The position numbers and the translations under genes were made by a program. The notes under the pieces are model-generated. The model saw nothing but the letters and a program-made list of their open reading frames with translations. It searched no databases and was not told the DNA's origin. Of a stretch of DNA of 64,000 bases, positions 8,911-19,605 are shown piece by piece. Source of the stretch: Planococcus maritimus (GTDB taxonomy: Bacteria; Bacillota; Bacilli; Bacillales_A; Planococcaceae); contig NZ_LTZG01000041.1 in NCBI RefSeq assembly GCF_001592825.1, positions 62,001 to 126,000 of the forward strand, in the 5' to 3' direction. Each line of letters opens with the position of its first letter. Positions within the stretch are counted from its first letter, which is position 1.

Positions 8911-11793
8911 TTGAAAAACCAAGAGATACGCATACAAGGCGCGCGTGCCCATAATTTAAAAAACATCGACGTGAAGATTCCCCGTGACAAACTCGTCGTC
9001 ATGACCGGTTTATCCGGTTCCGGAAAATCATCACTGGCGTTTGATACGATCTATGCAGAAGGCCAGCGCCGCTACGTCGAGTCCTTGTCGTCTTATGCAC
9101 GGCAATTTCTCGGTCAAATGGACAAACCGGACGTCGATTTGATTGAAGGTTTGTCTCCAGCGATTTCGATCGACCAGAAGACGACCAGCAAAAACCCGCG
9201 GTCAACCGTAGCGACGGTTACAGAAATTTACGATTATATCCGGCTTATGTATGCGCGGATTGGCAAGCCAATCTGTCCAAACCACGGCATTGAAATTTCG
9301 TCGCAAACAGTCGAGCAAATGGTCGACCGTTTAGTCGAATACCCGGAGCGGACACGTATGCAAGTGCTGGCACCACTCGTATCAGGGCGCAAGGGCACAC
9401 ATGTGAAACTGCTAGAAGACATCAAAAAGCAAGGCTATGTAAGGGTTCGTGTCAATGGCGAACTGATCGATTTAGATGACAACATATCGCTTGATAAAAA
9501 TAAAAAACATTCCATTGAAGTGGTCATTGACCGCGTCATCATGAAAGAGGGAATCGCCCCGCGCTTGAGCGATTCGTTAGAGTCAGCCTTGCGCCTCGGT
9601 GAAGGACGCGTACTAGTAGATGTCATGGATGAAGAAGAGTTGCTGTTTAGCGAACATCATGCTTGCCCCATTTGCGGATTTTCCATCGGTGAATTAGAGC
9701 CGCGCATGTTTTCTTTCAACTCGCCATTTGGGGCTTGTCCGGAATGTGACGGGCTCGGGATGAAACTGGAAGTTGATCCGGAACTGGTCATTCCCGATTG
9801 GGACGTTAGCCTCGCGGATCATGCCATCGCTCCGTGGCGCCCGACCAGTTCCCAATACTACCCTCAACTGCTTCAAGCGGTATGCAGCCATTTCGGAATT
9901 GAAATGGACGTGCCGATGAAAGAATTGCCCGAAGACCAGGTCAACATCATTTTGCACGGGTCCGATCGTGAAAAAATCCGCTTCCGTTATGAAAACGACT
10001 ACGGCAAAATCCGCGACAGCCATATTTTCTTTGAAGGCGTGCTCGCGAATGTCGACCGCCGCTACCGGGAAACCAGTTCAGATTATATCCGTGACATGAT
10101 GGAGAAATTTATGGGCCAGCAGCCGTGTCCGACATGCTCAGGTTACCGGTTGAAGCCAGAGTCGCTTGCCGTTAAAGTGAATGACCTGCACATCGGTCAA
10201 GTGGTGGAGTATTCGATCACGGAAGCGCAAGCGTTTTTCGATAGCTTGACCTTATCCGAAAAAGACCGCCAAATCGCTAATATGATCCTCCGGGAAATTC
10301 AAGAACGTGTCGGTTTCCTCATCAATGTGGGGCTCGATTACCTGACACTGAACCGCGCATCCGGTACTTTGTCAGGTGGGGAAGCCCAGCGGATCCGTCT
10401 TGCTACGCAAATCGGATCACGGCTGACAGGCGTCCTCTATATTCTTGACGAACCTTCCATTGGCCTTCATCAGCGTGATAATGACCGATTGATTAACACA
10501 TTGAAAAACATGCGTGATATCGGCAATACGCTAATTGTCGTAGAACACGATGAAGACACCATGATGGCAGCGGATTATTTGATCGACGTTGGGCCTGGAG
10601 CGGGCGTGCACGGAGGCGAAATCATCGCTGCCGGAACTCCGGAAAAAGTGATGAAAAACAAGAAGTCGTTAACCGGACAGTATTTGAGCGGCAAGAAATT
10701 CATTCCGTTGCCAGTCGAACGCAGACAGCCGAACGACCGCAAGATTTCCATCCGGGGAGCATCCGAAAACAATTTGAAAAATGTCGATGTCGATATTCCA
10801 ATCGGTTTGTTTACAGCGGTCACAGGAGTCTCCGGTTCTGGAAAAAGTACATTGATCAATGAGATCCTTTACAAATCGTTAGCTCATAAATTGAACCGTG
10901 CACGCGCCAAACCGGGCCGTCATAAATCGGTAGAAGGCATTGGCGAATTGGAAAAAGTCATTGATATTGACCAGTCACCGATTGGGCGCACGCCTCGTTC
11001 CAACCCCGCCACCTACACAGGCGTGTTCGATGATATCCGCGATGTTTACGCGACAACCAACGAAGCGAAAGTGCGTGGCTATAAAAAAGGGCGCTTTAGT
11101 TTCAACGTGAAAGGCGGTCGCTGTGAAGCCTGCCGCGGCGATGGCATCATCAAAATCGAAATGCATTTCTTGCCGGATGTTTACGTGCCGTGTGAAATTT
11201 GCCACGGCAAACGCTATAACCGGGAGACATTGGAAGTGAAATATAAAGATAAAAACATTGCAGACGTATTGGAAATGACGGTGGAAGACGCTTATGGATT
11301 CTTCGAGAATATTCCAAAGATCAACCGCAAACTGAAAACCATTGTCGATGTCGGACTTGGTTATGTGACGCTCGGACAACCGGCGACCACGTTATCGGGC
11401 GGTGAAGCACAGCGTGTTAAACTGGCTTCGGAGCTTCATAAACGTTCTAATGGGAAATCGTTTTATATTCTGGACGAACCGACGACAGGTCTTCATGCCG
11501 ATGATATTTCACGTTTGTTGAAAGTGCTTCAACGGCTAGTGGACAATGGCGATACGGTATTGACGATTGAGCACAATCTCGATGTCATCAAAACGGCCGA
11601 TTACTTAATTGATCTTGGTCCAGAGGGCGGAGACAAAGGCGGTACAATCTTAGCGACTGGTACACCTGAAGACATCGCCAAAGTTGAGGGATCTTATACA
11701 GGGATGTACTTGAAGCCGATTCTCGAGCGAGACCGCGCACGCATGGAAGAATTGGTCGGAAAGGCAAGCGCCAAGAAAAGAAAGGCAAAGTGA
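8911..11793 (+). CDS. uvrA: Excinuclease ABC subunit A
   Basis: A 960-residue UvrA, the damage-sensing ATPase of nucleotide excision repair. Two ABC modules are visible: Walker A GLSGSGKS (33-40) and GVSGSGKS in the second half, with signatures [15 protein letters not shown] and [14 protein letters not shown]. Zinc modules are CPIC...CPEC and CEAC...CEIC. Translation probably begins at TTG 8911 ([18 protein letters not shown]), behind the GGAAGG/ATAGGA region at the end of uvrB. It is the second gene of the uvrBA operon. The C-terminus is lysine-rich. Confidence 0.98.
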   Translation: MKNQEIRIQGARAHNLKNIDVKIPRDKLVVMTGLSGSGKSSLAFDTIYAEGQRRYVESLSSYARQFLGQMDKPDVDLIEGLSPAISIDQKTTSKNPRSTVATVTEIYDYIRLMYARIGKPICPNHGIEISSQTVEQMVDRLVEYPERTRMQVLAPLVSGRKGTHVKLLEDIKKQGYVRVRVNGELIDLDDNISLDKNKKHSIEVVIDRVIMKEGIAPRLSDSLESALRLGEGRVLVDVMDEEELLFSEHHACPICGFSIGELEPRMFSFNSPFGACPECDGLGMKLEVDPELVIPDWDVSLADHAIAPWRPTSSQYYPQLLQAVCSHFGIEMDVPMKELPEDQVNIILHGSDREKIRFRYENDYGKIRDSHIFFEGVLANVDRRYRETSSDYIRDMMEKFMGQQPCPTCSGYRLKPESLAVKVNDLHIGQVVEYSITEAQAFFDSLTLSEKDRQIANMILREIQERVGFLINVGLDYLTLNRASGTLSGGEAQRIRLATQIGSRLTGVLYILDEPSIGLHQRDNDRLINTLKNMRDIGNTLIVVEHDEDTMMAADYLIDVGPGAGVHGGEIIAAGTPEKVMKNKKSLTGQYLSGKKFIPLPVERRQPNDRKISIRGASENNLKNVDVDIPIGLFTAVTGVSGSGKSTLINEILYKSLAHKLNRARAKPGRHKSVEGIGELEKVIDIDQSPIGRTPRSNPATYTGVFDDIRDVYATTNEAKVRGYKKGRFSFNVKGGRCEACRGDGIIKIEMHFLPDVYVPCEICHGKRYNRETLEVKYKDKNIADVLEMTVEDAYGFFENIPKINRKLKTIVDVGLGYVTLGQPATTLSGGEAQRVKLASELHKRSNGKSFYILDEPTTGLHADDISRLLKVLQRLVDNGDTVLTIEHNLDVIKTADYLIDLGPEGGDKGGTILATGTPEDIAKVEGSYTGMYLKPILERDRARMEELVGKASAKKRKAK

Positions 11794-11875
11794 AACTTTC
11801 CGCATGGCCAAACGTATCATTAAAGTAGACAGGAATTTCTGCTGAGGCAGGAATCCGAAGAGGAGGCCAAACGAT

Positions 11876-13051
11876 ATGCAAAGTGAAAAAGAACGCATTT
11901 TGGACATGGTTGAAAATGGCACGATCTCGGCACGTGAAGCAGTTGAGTTATTGAAAGCGGTCGACAGCGGGGAATCAGCCAATACATCGAAAGATTACAG
12001 TCGCGAAACCTACCGCAATCCGCGTGGCAAACGTGGATTCTTCCGTCCTGAGGACATGTTCAAGAAGTTTTCCAAAGACTTTTCAAAGGATTTCTCCAAG
12101 AACTTTTCCAAAAACATGTCCAAGGATTTCAACGAACTTGGCGACCGAATGATGCATTTCATGCAGACGTCCGCTGATAAGCTGAAAACGATGGAATTTG
12201 ATTCGCCATTCGGTGAAGCAAGCCGTTTTGAACATACCTTTACGGAAGAAAGTGCAGATTTGCATACCATTATTGCGGATATTGCGAATGGGCAACTAGA
12301 AGTATTTCCTTCACAGGACGGGTCAATCCGTGCAGAATGCAGCATTAAGGCATTCCGTTCAGAATCACCAGAGCAAGCTAAACAGGACTTTCTGGAGAAA
12401 TTCGTTTTCATTGCCGATGAACGCAAATTGCGCATCATCAGCGATATGAAAACAACGCAAGTAAATATTGTCTTGTACGTACCAGCAGCGACATTCGAGC
12501 AAATTGTCGTTCGTTTATTCAATGGTGGTTTCACTATGAAACGCATCGACTCCGCATTGATCAAAGTCAAAACCGCCAATGGGAAAATTGACTTGAAAAC
12601 GATGCAATTTGAAGAAGCTGAGCTTGAAACGGCCAATGGCCCGATTCAGATGATGGAAGTGAAGGGCCGTGAAGTTGAAGCGGAAACTTTGAATGGACGC
12701 ATTTATATCGATGGAGACATCGAAGACATTGACGCGAAGTCCTTAAACGGCAATGTTGTCGCGACGACGCGCAGCAAAGAAGCGAAGAAACTCGAAGCGA
12801 AGACTTTGGCCGGCAATGTGGAAATCTACATTCCGCAGCATTTGGCACTGAGAGGGGAAGTCTCTTCTAATCTTGGTCGTATGGACGTTATGCTGTCGGA
12901 CATCAATAGCAGCCATGAACAAGGCCAGTTTATGCAGAAAAAAATGCATTTCACGAAAAACGGGGATGTTGAGTCTGCTGCCGGGCCATTGCTCGTTTAC
13001 GGTGAAACGAAAACCGGATCGATTCTGGTACGTTATTTGACGATCGACTAA
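11876..13051 (+). CDS. yvlB: YvlB-like DUF4097 protein with tandem FSK repeats
   Basis: A 391-residue protein. Residues 1-30 form a YvlB/LiaX-type helical N-terminus (ILDMVENGTISAREAVELL). A low-complexity linker follows containing five tandem tetrapeptides FSKD-FSKD-FSKN-FSKN-MSKD (residues 65-84, bases 12068-12127). The C-terminal 250 residues are a DUF4097 beta-helix with repeating TANGKIDL, TANGPIQ, TLNGRIYI, SLNGNVV and TLAGNVEIY rungs. No signal peptide or membrane helix is seen. Relatives (YvlB, LiaX) belong to cell-envelope stress circuits, so an envelope-sensing role is a guess. ATG 11876 follows GAGGAGG. Position between uvrA and hprK matches the B. subtilis neighbourhood. Confidence 0.85.
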   Translation: MQSEKERILDMVENGTISAREAVELLKAVDSGESANTSKDYSRETYRNPRGKRGFFRPEDMFKKFSKDFSKDFSKNFSKNMSKDFNELGDRMMHFMQTSADKLKTMEFDSPFGEASRFEHTFTEESADLHTIIADIANGQLEVFPSQDGSIRAECSIKAFRSESPEQAKQDFLEKFVFIADERKLRIISDMKTTQVNIVLYVPAATFEQIVVRLFNGGFTMKRIDSALIKVKTANGKIDLKTMQFEEAELETANGPIQMMEVKGREVEAETLNGRIYIDGDIEDIDAKSLNGNVVATTRSKEAKKLEAKTLAGNVEIYIPQHLALRGEVSSNLGRMDVMLSDINSSHEQGQFMQKKMHFTKNGDVESAAGPLLVYGETKTGSILVRYLTID

Positions 13052-13055
13052 ACAA

Positions 13056-13096
13056 AGAAAAAAGCCCAGTGGAGAATTTTCTCCACTGGGCTTTTT
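13056..13096. terminator. Bidirectional terminator yvlB / amidase
   Basis: AAAAAAGCCCAGTGGAGAA pairs with TTCTCCACTGGGCTTTTT, so it is usable from both sides of the convergent pair. Confidence 0.9.
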
Positions 13097-13643
13097 AGCG
13101 TTCTAGTTCCATGCAAGTGATTGCAAAACTGATGGCGCGTGCACAACGCATGCGGTAATCGGCAGATTGCAGTAGAGCTGCTTCATGACGGTGGGTCATA
13201 AACCCGCACTCGACTAAAACAGCCGGCATAACAGTATCTCGCAGCATGGCGAAATCTGCAGTTTTCAGTCCGCGGTCTTTCCGTTGCGTCGAAGCAATTA
13301 GCGAGTTTTGGAGTAGCCGACCGAACTTCTGCGTGCGCTGTGGTGCAGTCGGATAAATGAAAGTTTCAATGCCTTGCGCTGGACTATAGTTATTTCCTGA
13401 GGCATTTGCATGAATCGATACTAACAGCTCTGCGCCAGAGCTGTTAGCAAAGCGGGTCCGTTCTTTTAACGGGACATCGCGGTCTAATTGGTGGCTAAAT
13501 AACACGATGTATCCTTCTGCTATCAGCCGCTTTTTGACTTCTTCCGCAACCGCGCTGTTAAAATGAAACTCACGCATCCTGCCATCTGGTGTCCGTTTGC
13601 CGAATGTCCCTGGCCCGTGTCCTGCATCAATGATAATCTTCAT
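13095..13643 (-). CDS. N-acetylmuramoyl-L-alanine amidase (Amidase_3)
   Basis: A 182-residue stand-alone zinc amidase catalytic domain. Zinc ligands are the histidine of DAGHGPGTFG, the glutamate in MREFHFN and the histidine in LVSIHANASG; the catalytic glutamate is in VLVECGFMTH. The fold cleaves the MurNAc-L-Ala bond of peptidoglycan. It lacks a signal peptide and cell-wall binding repeats, so it either acts in the mother cell or on release, or is exported unusually. An ATG at 13643 is favoured over the GTG one codon earlier, being 7 nt from AGGGGAG. It faces away from hprK. Confidence 0.9.
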   Translation of the reverse strand: MKIIIDAGHGPGTFGKRTPDGRMREFHFNSAVAEEVKKRLIAEGYIVLFSHQLDRDVPLKERTRFANSSGAELLVSIHANASGNNYSPAQGIETFIYPTAPQRTQKFGRLLQNSLIASTQRKDRGLKTADFAMLRDTVMPAVLVECGFMTHRHEAALLQSADYRMRCARAISFAITCMELER

Positions 13644-13808
13644 CACATATCTCCCCTTTCATTCTTTATATAGAAGGAAAGGGTGAGAAAGGGGACGAAA
13701 TTCTTCAATTTCTTTTTTTCCATGTTAAAATGAAAACAAACCGACCGCAAAACAGAAGGGCTAATTGGAAGACCGAATTTTGCGCAGCAGGGGGAATGAG
13801 GGAAAACT

Positions 13809-14735
13809 ATGGGACAAGTAACAGTGAAACAAGTGATGGAGATGTTCGGCTTGAAACTCATCAGCGGCGAAGAAGGTATTGGGCGGCATATTGCCATCAG
13901 CGATATTTCGAGACCGGGATTAGAGATGGCAGGCTATTTTACTCATTATCCAGCAAATCGTATGCAATTGCTTGGGAAAACAGAACTATCATTTTTTGCG
14001 ATGCTCAAACCTGAGGAACGTCTTGACCGGATGATGAAATTGTGTGCAGAAGATACACCTGCTATCATCGTATCCCACGGCGTCGACGTGCCGGAAGAGT
14101 TGGTCATTGCCTCTTCTGAAAAACATGTGCCGGTACTCGGGACGAACATGACCACTACCCGCTTTTCCAGCTTATTAACAAACTTCCTGGAAAGCCAGCT
14201 CGCTCCGACGACAGCTGTGCACGGGGTATTGGTCGATATTTACGGAATCGGTGTGCTCATTACCGGAAAAAGTGGCGTCGGTAAGAGTGAAACGGCTTTG
14301 GAACTAGTTAAGAAAGGCCATCGCCTTGTAGCGGATGATTGTGTGGAAATTCGTCAAGAGGGCGAAAGCACGCTCGTTGGGCATCCACCAAAGCTAATTG
14401 AATATCTGCTGGAGATCCGCGGTGTCGGCATCATTGACATCATGACTTTATTTGGAGCGAGTGCCGTACGTAACTTCAAGCGTATTTCACTTGTCATTGA
14501 TCTCGAGATTTGGGATCAAGACAAAACTTACGATCGTCTCGGCCTTGAGGAAGAGACCATGAAAATTATTGATACGGATGTGACGAAGTTGACGATTCCT
14601 GTACGTCCAGGACGTAACCTTTCTGTCATTATCGAAGTAGCGGCGATGAACTACCGCCTGAAACGGATGGGGGTCAACGCTGCGGAGGAATTCTCCAAGC
14701 GACTTGATGATGTCATCTCGCAAGATACAAATTAA
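13809..14735 (+). CDS. hprK: HPr kinase/phosphorylase
   Basis: A 308-residue HprK/P. Walker A GKSGVGKS lies at 153-160, followed by the conserved VADDCVEI and the family signature [11 protein letters not shown]. It phosphorylates Ser46 of HPr and Crh in response to fructose-1,6-bisphosphate and dephosphorylates it with phosphate, setting CcpA-dependent catabolite repression. It is the first gene of the hprK-lgt-yvoD-ppaX-yvoF cluster. PpaX three genes on removes the pyrophosphate made by the phosphorylase reaction, and crh, another substrate, is at 30.4 kb. Confidence 0.98.
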   Translation: MGQVTVKQVMEMFGLKLISGEEGIGRHIAISDISRPGLEMAGYFTHYPANRMQLLGKTELSFFAMLKPEERLDRMMKLCAEDTPAIIVSHGVDVPEELVIASSEKHVPVLGTNMTTTRFSSLLTNFLESQLAPTTAVHGVLVDIYGIGVLITGKSGVGKSETALELVKKGHRLVADDCVEIRQEGESTLVGHPPKLIEYLLEIRGVGIIDIMTLFGASAVRNFKRISLVIDLEIWDQDKTYDRLGLEEETMKIIDTDVTKLTIPVRPGRNLSVIIEVAAMNYRLKRMGVNAAEEFSKRLDDVISQDTN

Positions 14736-14756
14736 GCGAATGGGAAGGTGCACTAT

Positions 14757-15569
14757 ATGTATTCAGTTTTAGCAGCGATCGATCCGACTGCATTTTCACT
14801 CGGGCCGATCGATGTCCGTTGGTATGGCGTCATTATTGCCACGGGCATCGTCATTGCCTTTCTTGTCGGGCAAAAAGAAATGGTCAAACGTGGGCTTCAC
14901 CCAGATTACCTCACCGACTTATTGATTTGGGCGGTACCGCTCGCTATTGTCGGCGCCCGTATTTATTATGTTCTGTTCGAATGGGAGAATTACCGGGATC
15001 AGCCCGCTCAAATCATCGCCATTTGGAACGGCGGAATCGCGATACACGGCGCGTTGATTGCTTCGGTCATTGTCGCATATGTGTTCACAAAACGACGCAA
15101 TACGCCATTTTTAAAAGTAGCTGATATACTCGCACCGAGTATTTTAATCGGTCAGGCGATCGGGCGTTGGGGCAATTTTATCAACCAGGAAGCACACGGC
15201 GGGGAAGTGTCGCGCCAATTCCTGGAGAATTTATTCCTTCCTGACTGGATCATCAATCATATGTACATAGATGGCGCTTATTACCATCCGACCTTCCTTT
15301 ATGAATCATTATGGAGCTTGGTTGGAATCATTATTTTGCTGCTGCTGCGAAAAGTCAATTTGGTGCGTGGGGAAATGTTCTTCTTCTATATGATTTGGTA
15401 TTCGGTTGGGCGTTTCTTCATCGAAGGCATGCGTACCGATAGCTTATACGTCATCGGCGAATTGCGCGCTGCACAGCTTGTGTCGGTCATGGCAATCGTC
15501 ATCGGGCTCGCGTTCATCATTTACCGGCGAGTGGCCATCAAAAACCCGCCGCGCTATTTGGATAAATAA
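14757..15569 (+). CDS. lgt: Prolipoprotein diacylglyceryl transferase
   Basis: A 270-residue multi-pass membrane enzyme that attaches diacylglycerol from phosphatidylglycerol to the lipobox cysteine of prelipoproteins (for example MetQ at 62.5 kb). The signature [15 protein letters not shown] is intact, with the early motifs [11 protein letters not shown] and [12 protein letters not shown] 14757 is chosen over GTG 14748, as GGGAAGG lies 8 nt upstream. It follows hprK by 21 nt. Confidence 0.97.
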   Translation: MYSVLAAIDPTAFSLGPIDVRWYGVIIATGIVIAFLVGQKEMVKRGLHPDYLTDLLIWAVPLAIVGARIYYVLFEWENYRDQPAQIIAIWNGGIAIHGALIASVIVAYVFTKRRNTPFLKVADILAPSILIGQAIGRWGNFINQEAHGGEVSRQFLENLFLPDWIINHMYIDGAYYHPTFLYESLWSLVGIIILLLLRKVNLVRGEMFFFYMIWYSVGRFFIEGMRTDSLYVIGELRAAQLVSVMAIVIGLAFIIYRRVAIKNPPRYLDK

Positions 15570-15588
15570 CGAGGAAAGAAGAGATCGA

Positions 15589-16524
15589 ATGTCGACAATG
15601 AAAAATGGCTTGAAAGCCGGATTAAAGACTACGTGGTCACTCGGGAAAATCATTTTTCCGATCACTTTGCTTGTCACCATGCTGCAATTCACGCCAGTGC
15701 TGCCGTTTATCATCGACTTGGTGGCGCCGGTCATGGGGATTTTTGGACTCAGTGGCGAGGCGGCTGTACCGCTTGTGCTCGGCAATGCACTCAATCTGTA
15801 TGCAGGAATTGCCGGGATTCTATCGCTCGAACTGACCGTCAAAGAAGTATTCATCCTGGCGGTTATGTTATCGTTCTCGCATAACATCTTTATCGAAACC
15901 GGCGTTGCCTTGAAAGTTGGTGTCCGGTTATGGATTGTTCTGGTGGTTCGTTTTGGTTTGGCTGCTTTGTCCGCCTTCTTGATCAATTTATTCTGGTCCG
16001 GTGGCGGGGAAGTTGCGCAATACGGATTTACGCCTGAAGCCGCTGCCGCTCCCGAAACCTGGCTAGGTATTTTCTTGCTTGGCTTGGAAAAAGCGAGTTT
16101 TGGCGTGCTTCAACTGGCGATGATCGTCATCCCGCTTATGCTGATGATTCAAATACTAAAAGATCGCCAGTATTTACAGAAAATCTCGAATATGATGGGG
16201 CCGCTCACCCGGCTGATTGGCGTCGAGAAGAATACTTCTTTGACGCTCGCTTCCGGATTGATTTTCGGTTTAGCGATGGGAGCCGGGGTCATGATCCAGG
16301 CGGTCCAGGAAGATGGCGTCAGCCGCAAAGACGCGACGCTCGCTTTTATTTTCCTGGTGGCGTGCCATGCAGTAGTTGAAGATACATTGATCTTCATCCC
16401 GCTCGGCATCCCGATCTGGCCATTATTATTAATTCGGGTCATTACCGCTCTCGCCTTAACGATATTCATTTCTTATTTATGGCGGCGGGCTGAAGACAAT
16501 CGGAAGGAAGTGCTCTCTACATGA
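15589..16524 (+). CDS. yvoD: Nucleoside-recognition (Gate) domain membrane protein YvoD
   Basis: A 311-residue integral membrane protein with about eight hydrophobic segments. It has two nucleoside-recognition/Gate-type halves (for example LVLGNALNLYAGIAGIL and FGLAMGAGVMIQAVQED). Position between lgt and ppaX matches B. subtilis yvoD. Transport activity is not proven for this family; a role in moving small molecules is inferred from the fold. ATG 15589 follows GAGGAAAGAAGAG. The stop overlaps the ppaX start by 4 nt, indicating translational coupling. Confidence 0.88.
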   Translation: MSTMKNGLKAGLKTTWSLGKIIFPITLLVTMLQFTPVLPFIIDLVAPVMGIFGLSGEAAVPLVLGNALNLYAGIAGILSLELTVKEVFILAVMLSFSHNIFIETGVALKVGVRLWIVLVVRFGLAALSAFLINLFWSGGGEVAQYGFTPEAAAAPETWLGIFLLGLEKASFGVLQLAMIVIPLMLMIQILKDRQYLQKISNMMGPLTRLIGVEKNTSLTLASGLIFGLAMGAGVMIQAVQEDGVSRKDATLAFIFLVACHAVVEDTLIFIPLGIPIWPLLLIRVITALALTIFISYLWRRAEDNRKEVLST

Positions 16525-17174
16525 ACAAAGAAATAAACACATTATTATTTGATTTTGACGGAACGTTGCTGGATACGAATGAATTAATCGTCCAGACCTT
16601 CCTAACGGTGCTCGGCGAACATTTTCCTGGTGAATATGGCCGGGAGGATGTTTTGCATTTTATCGGGCCATCACTCGAACAAACTTTTACAAATATTGCC
16701 CCGGACAAGGTCAGTGAACTGAGCGATCAATACCGCCGGTTGAACCGGACACTCCATGACGATCTGGTGTCGGAGTATGACGGGGTCACAGAAACTTTGC
16801 GTATGCTGAAGTCGAGAGGCTTGAAGATGGCGATCGTTTCCACCAAGCGGGAAGAAACCATTTTACATGGCTTGCGTTTGATGGGCGTTGATGATGTGTT
16901 TGATGTGTTGGTAGCATTAGATCATGTGCAAAATCCGAAACCGCATCCAGAACCGCTTGAGTTGGCCTTACGCTTACTGGAAGCGGATCGAGAGGATGCT
17001 TTAATGATCGGTGACAATTCACATGATATCGAAGGTGGGAAAAATGCCGGAGTTCGTACAGCTGGCGTTTCTTGGACTGCCAAAGGAGAAGAGTTTTTAG
17101 CGAGCTTTGAACCGGACTTCATGCTGCAACATATTTCCGATTTATTGGAACTGACAAAAGAAGGCGTTAAATGA
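16521..17174 (+). CDS. ppaX: Pyrophosphatase PpaX (HAD family)
   Basis: A 217-residue HAD hydrolase. Motif I is DFDGTLLDT, motif II is in MAIVSTKREE and motif IV is MIGDNSHDIEGGKNAG. PpaX hydrolyses pyrophosphate released when HprK/P dephosphorylates P-Ser-HPr, which explains its conserved place in the hprK operon. It overlaps yvoD (4 nt) and yvoF (4 nt), so expression is coupled. Confidence 0.95.
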   Translation: MNKEINTLLFDFDGTLLDTNELIVQTFLTVLGEHFPGEYGREDVLHFIGPSLEQTFTNIAPDKVSELSDQYRRLNRTLHDDLVSEYDGVTETLRMLKSRGLKMAIVSTKREETILHGLRLMGVDDVFDVLVALDHVQNPKPHPEPLELALRLLEADREDALMIGDNSHDIEGGKNAGVRTAGVSWTAKGEEFLASFEPDFMLQHISDLLELTKEGVK

Positions 17175-17671
17175 GACGCACCGAGCGTTATCCGGTCGAA
17201 GGAGCGAATTCGCTTTGGCACATCTATAAAACAGTGCCGTTCTGGAAAGTAGCAAAGAACTTCCTAGTCATCCAGACCGCTCGCTACACGCCATTTTTGC
17301 CATTGAAAAACTGGCTGTATCGGAAGTTTCTTGGCATGACGGTCGGCAAAGAAACTTCGTTTGCGCTCATGGTCATGCCGGATTTGATGTTTCCGGAACG
17401 CATACAAGTCGGCGCTAATACCGTAATCGGCTATAATACGACTATACTCGCACATGAATACTTGATCGAAGAATATCGGCTCGGCGACGTCTTGATCGGC
17501 GACCGTGTCATGATCGGAGCAAACAGTACGATTTTGCCCGGCATCAAGATTGGAGACGGTGCTATTGTCTCCGCTGCCACGCTCGTCCATAAAGATGTAC
17601 CGGCTGGAGCTTTTGTCGGCGGCAATCCGATGAAAATCATCTATACAGCCGAAGAAATGGCCGATCGATAA
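17171..17671 (+). CDS. yvoF: Hexapeptide-repeat acyltransferase YvoF
   Basis: A 166-residue left-handed beta-helix acetyltransferase-type protein. Hexapeptide rungs are visible in VGANTVIGYNTTI, LIGDRVMIGANSTILPGIKIGDGAIVSA and VPAGAFVGGNP. The N-terminal 50 residues are basic and hydrophobic. The acceptor is unknown; maltose/galactoside acetyltransferases and wall-polymer acetylases share this fold. It is the last gene of the hprK cluster, overlapping ppaX by 4 nt and followed by a terminator. Confidence 0.88.
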   Translation: MRRTERYPVEGANSLWHIYKTVPFWKVAKNFLVIQTARYTPFLPLKNWLYRKFLGMTVGKETSFALMVMPDLMFPERIQVGANTVIGYNTTILAHEYLIEEYRLGDVLIGDRVMIGANSTILPGIKIGDGAIVSAATLVHKDVPAGAFVGGNPMKIIYTAEEMADR

Positions 17672-17673
17672 GC

Positions 17674-17710
17674 AAAATCCTGAAAGCTCAGCGCTTTCAG
17701 GATTTTTTCT
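17674..17710 (+). terminator. Intrinsic terminator after yvoF
   Basis: AATCCTGAAAG pairs with CTTTCAGGATT, followed by TTTTT. Confidence 0.9.
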
Positions 17711-17721
17711 GTTCTCCTTGC

Positions 17722-17751
17722 TTGACGGGCCAAAGCGGCTTGCGCTAAAAT
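17722..17751 (+). promoter_or_regulatory. his operon promoter
   Basis: TTGACG (17722-17727) and TAAAAT (17746-17751) are spaced by 18 bp, about 70 nt before hisZ. Confidence 0.75.
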
Positions 17752-17757
17752 AAGAAT

Positions 17758-17793
17758 CACTTTAACGATTCATCACTCTAGCGAACTAAAGTG
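17758..17793. promoter_or_regulatory. Inverted repeat in his operon leader
   Basis: CACTTTA (17758-17764) and TAAAGTG (17787-17793) are perfect inverted repeats separated by 22 bases, starting at about +1 of the predicted his transcript. They could be an operator or a leader stem. No T-box, run of His codons or terminator/antiterminator pair was recognised. Confidence 0.4.
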
Positions 17794-17822
17794 AAATAAC
17801 CGATAATAGGAAGTGTTCAACG

Positions 17823-18986
17823 ATGACCATCGAAATGTTTGAGAAACCATTAGGTATGCGTGACGATTTTCCTGTAATTGCAAAACAAAAAGCGAATCTG
17901 AGAAAACAAGGCACTGAGCTGATTGAGCAAGCAGGCTATGAATTATTGCAGACACCAACTTTGGAATATTACGAAACAATTGGAAGAATTTCTGCTATCT
18001 CAGACGATGCTTTGTTCAAACTGCTCGATAGCCAAGGAAAAACGCTCGTCTTGCGACCAGATATGACGTCCCCGATCGCGCGAGTTGCAGCGTCGAAACT
18101 ATTGCGCGAGAAAATGCCGATTCGTCTCGGCTACTATTCTAATGTATTCCGGGCTCAAAAACGCGAAGGCGGCCGCCCTGCGGAATTCGAGCAAATGGGT
18201 GTCGAGTTGATTGGCGACGATTCCTTATACGCGGATGCGGAAGTGATCAGTTTGGCTTGGGATATTCTGAAGCAAGTAGGTGTTGGTTCCGCCCGCATTG
18301 TCGTCGGTCACACGAGACTACTTGAACTGATCTTGGCTGATTTCGGGCTGGACAGTGAACAAAGCAGCAAAGTGCGCGAACTTTTTGTCGCCAAAAACGG
18401 GGTAGGGGTGGAACAACTTTCGAGAGAACTGCCCATTTCCTCAAACAAATTAGCATCGTTCTTGGCATTGATGCAGGCGACAACAGTAGCCGATTGGAAA
18501 CAATGGATCAACAATGGAAACGAAGAGCAAATTAAGCTCTATCACGATATGGAGCGTCTCGAAGAGTTATTCAAGCGCAATGGGCTCGGGGATGCAATCA
18601 CTTTTGATATCTCCTTCAGCAGCCATATGACGTATTATACAGGCTTAGTATTTGAATGTTACGGAGCAGGCAGCGGCTTTCCGCTCGGCAGTGGCGGGCG
18701 TTACGACGGCTTGATGGAGCAATTTGGTTTGCAGGTCGGTGCGACCGGGTTTGGTTTGCGGGTTGACCGTCTGCTCGAATCGGTATCACCTGAAAAAATC
18801 GAAGAACCACAAACGCTGATTTTATTCGACGAACAAAGCGAGCAGCGTGCATTTGAGAAAGCTCAGCAAATGAGGGCATCAGGAAAACGAGTGACTTTGC
18901 AGTATGCACCAGCAGTACAAGCACTCGAGCCGTTTACGGACTTGTTCACCGAAGTCATCAGAGGGGAGGCGCTGGATAATGGATGA
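17823..18986 (+). CDS. hisZ: ATP phosphoribosyltransferase regulatory subunit HisZ
   Basis: A 387-residue catalytically inactive relative of histidyl-tRNA synthetase. Class II synthetase core motifs remain: [13 protein letters not shown], the [23 protein letters not shown] loop and [13 protein letters not shown]. HisZ assembles with short-form HisG to give active, histidine-inhibited ATP phosphoribosyltransferase. It is the first gene of the his operon, starting at ATG 17823 behind AGGAAG, and overlaps hisG by 8 nt. Confidence 0.96.
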   Translation: MTIEMFEKPLGMRDDFPVIAKQKANLRKQGTELIEQAGYELLQTPTLEYYETIGRISAISDDALFKLLDSQGKTLVLRPDMTSPIARVAASKLLREKMPIRLGYYSNVFRAQKREGGRPAEFEQMGVELIGDDSLYADAEVISLAWDILKQVGVGSARIVVGHTRLLELILADFGLDSEQSSKVRELFVAKNGVGVEQLSRELPISSNKLASFLALMQATTVADWKQWINNGNEEQIKLYHDMERLEELFKRNGLGDAITFDISFSSHMTYYTGLVFECYGAGSGFPLGSGGRYDGLMEQFGLQVGATGFGLRVDRLLESVSPEKIEEPQTLILFDEQSEQRAFEKAQQMRASGKRVTLQYAPAVQALEPFTDLFTEVIRGEALDNG

Positions 18987-19605
18987 ATTAACGATTGCCA
19001 TGCCAAAAGGCAGAATTTTTGAGGAAGCCTATGAACTGTTGGTCGGAGCTGGTTATGATTTGCCAAAAGAGCTCGACGACTCGCGCAAACTGATTGTCGA
19101 AGCACCGAATGAGAAATTCCGCTTTATCCTCGCGAAGCCGATGGATGTGCCGACTTATGTCGAGCATGGGGTTGCGGATATCGGAATTGCAGGAAAAGAC
19201 GTCTTGTTAGAGCATGACCGAGACGTCCACGAATTATTGGACCTCGGCATCAGTGCTTGTTATATCGCGACAGCCGGTTTGCCGAATACCGAAATGGATG
19301 AAGTCACGCCGCGTATTGCGACGAAATATCCAGCCGTCGCTTCCCATTATTACCGCAGCAAAGGCGAGCAAGTCGAAATCATTGAACTGAATGGCTCCAT
19401 CGAATTGGCACCGCTGATCGGTTTGTCCGACCGCATCGTCGATATCGTGTCGACTGGGCGGACTTTAAAAGATAATGGCCTTGTGGAATATGAAAAAATT
19501 GCAGACATCACCTCTCGCCTTATCGCAAACCCGGTAAGCTATCGCTTGAAGCAGCAACGCATCACAGAACTAGTCGATAAATTGCGGGAGCAGGTGGAGA
19601 AATGA
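18979..19605 (+). CDS. hisG: ATP phosphoribosyltransferase catalytic subunit HisG (short form)
   Basis: A 208-residue short-form HisG, lacking the C-terminal regulatory domain of the long form, consistent with dependence on HisZ. It catalyses ATP + PRPP to phosphoribosyl-ATP, the first committed step. Motifs are [29 protein letters not shown] and the PRPP loop [16 protein letters not shown]. The frame is open from 18904, but ATG 18979 follows GAGGGGAGG and aligns with the family N-terminus. It overlaps hisD by 4 nt. Confidence 0.97.
   Translation: MDELTIAMPKGRIFEEAYELLVGAGYDLPKELDDSRKLIVEAPNEKFRFILAKPMDVPTYVEHGVADIGIAGKDVLLEHDRDVHELLDLGISACYIATAGLPNTEMDEVTPRIATKYPAVASHYYRSKGEQVEIIELNGSIELAPLIGLSDRIVDIVSTGRTLKDNGLVEYEKIADITSRLIANPVSYRLKQQRITELVDKLREQVEK

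Noticed and set aside
12010-12636. Long reverse frame of 208 codons opposite yvlB
   Set aside because: Its serine-rich composition mirrors the codon bias of the sense gene; it has no ribosome-binding site or known fold.
17752-17822. T-box or histidine attenuator before hisZ
   Set aside because: There is no T-box sequence, no His-codon leader peptide and no terminator in the short leader.
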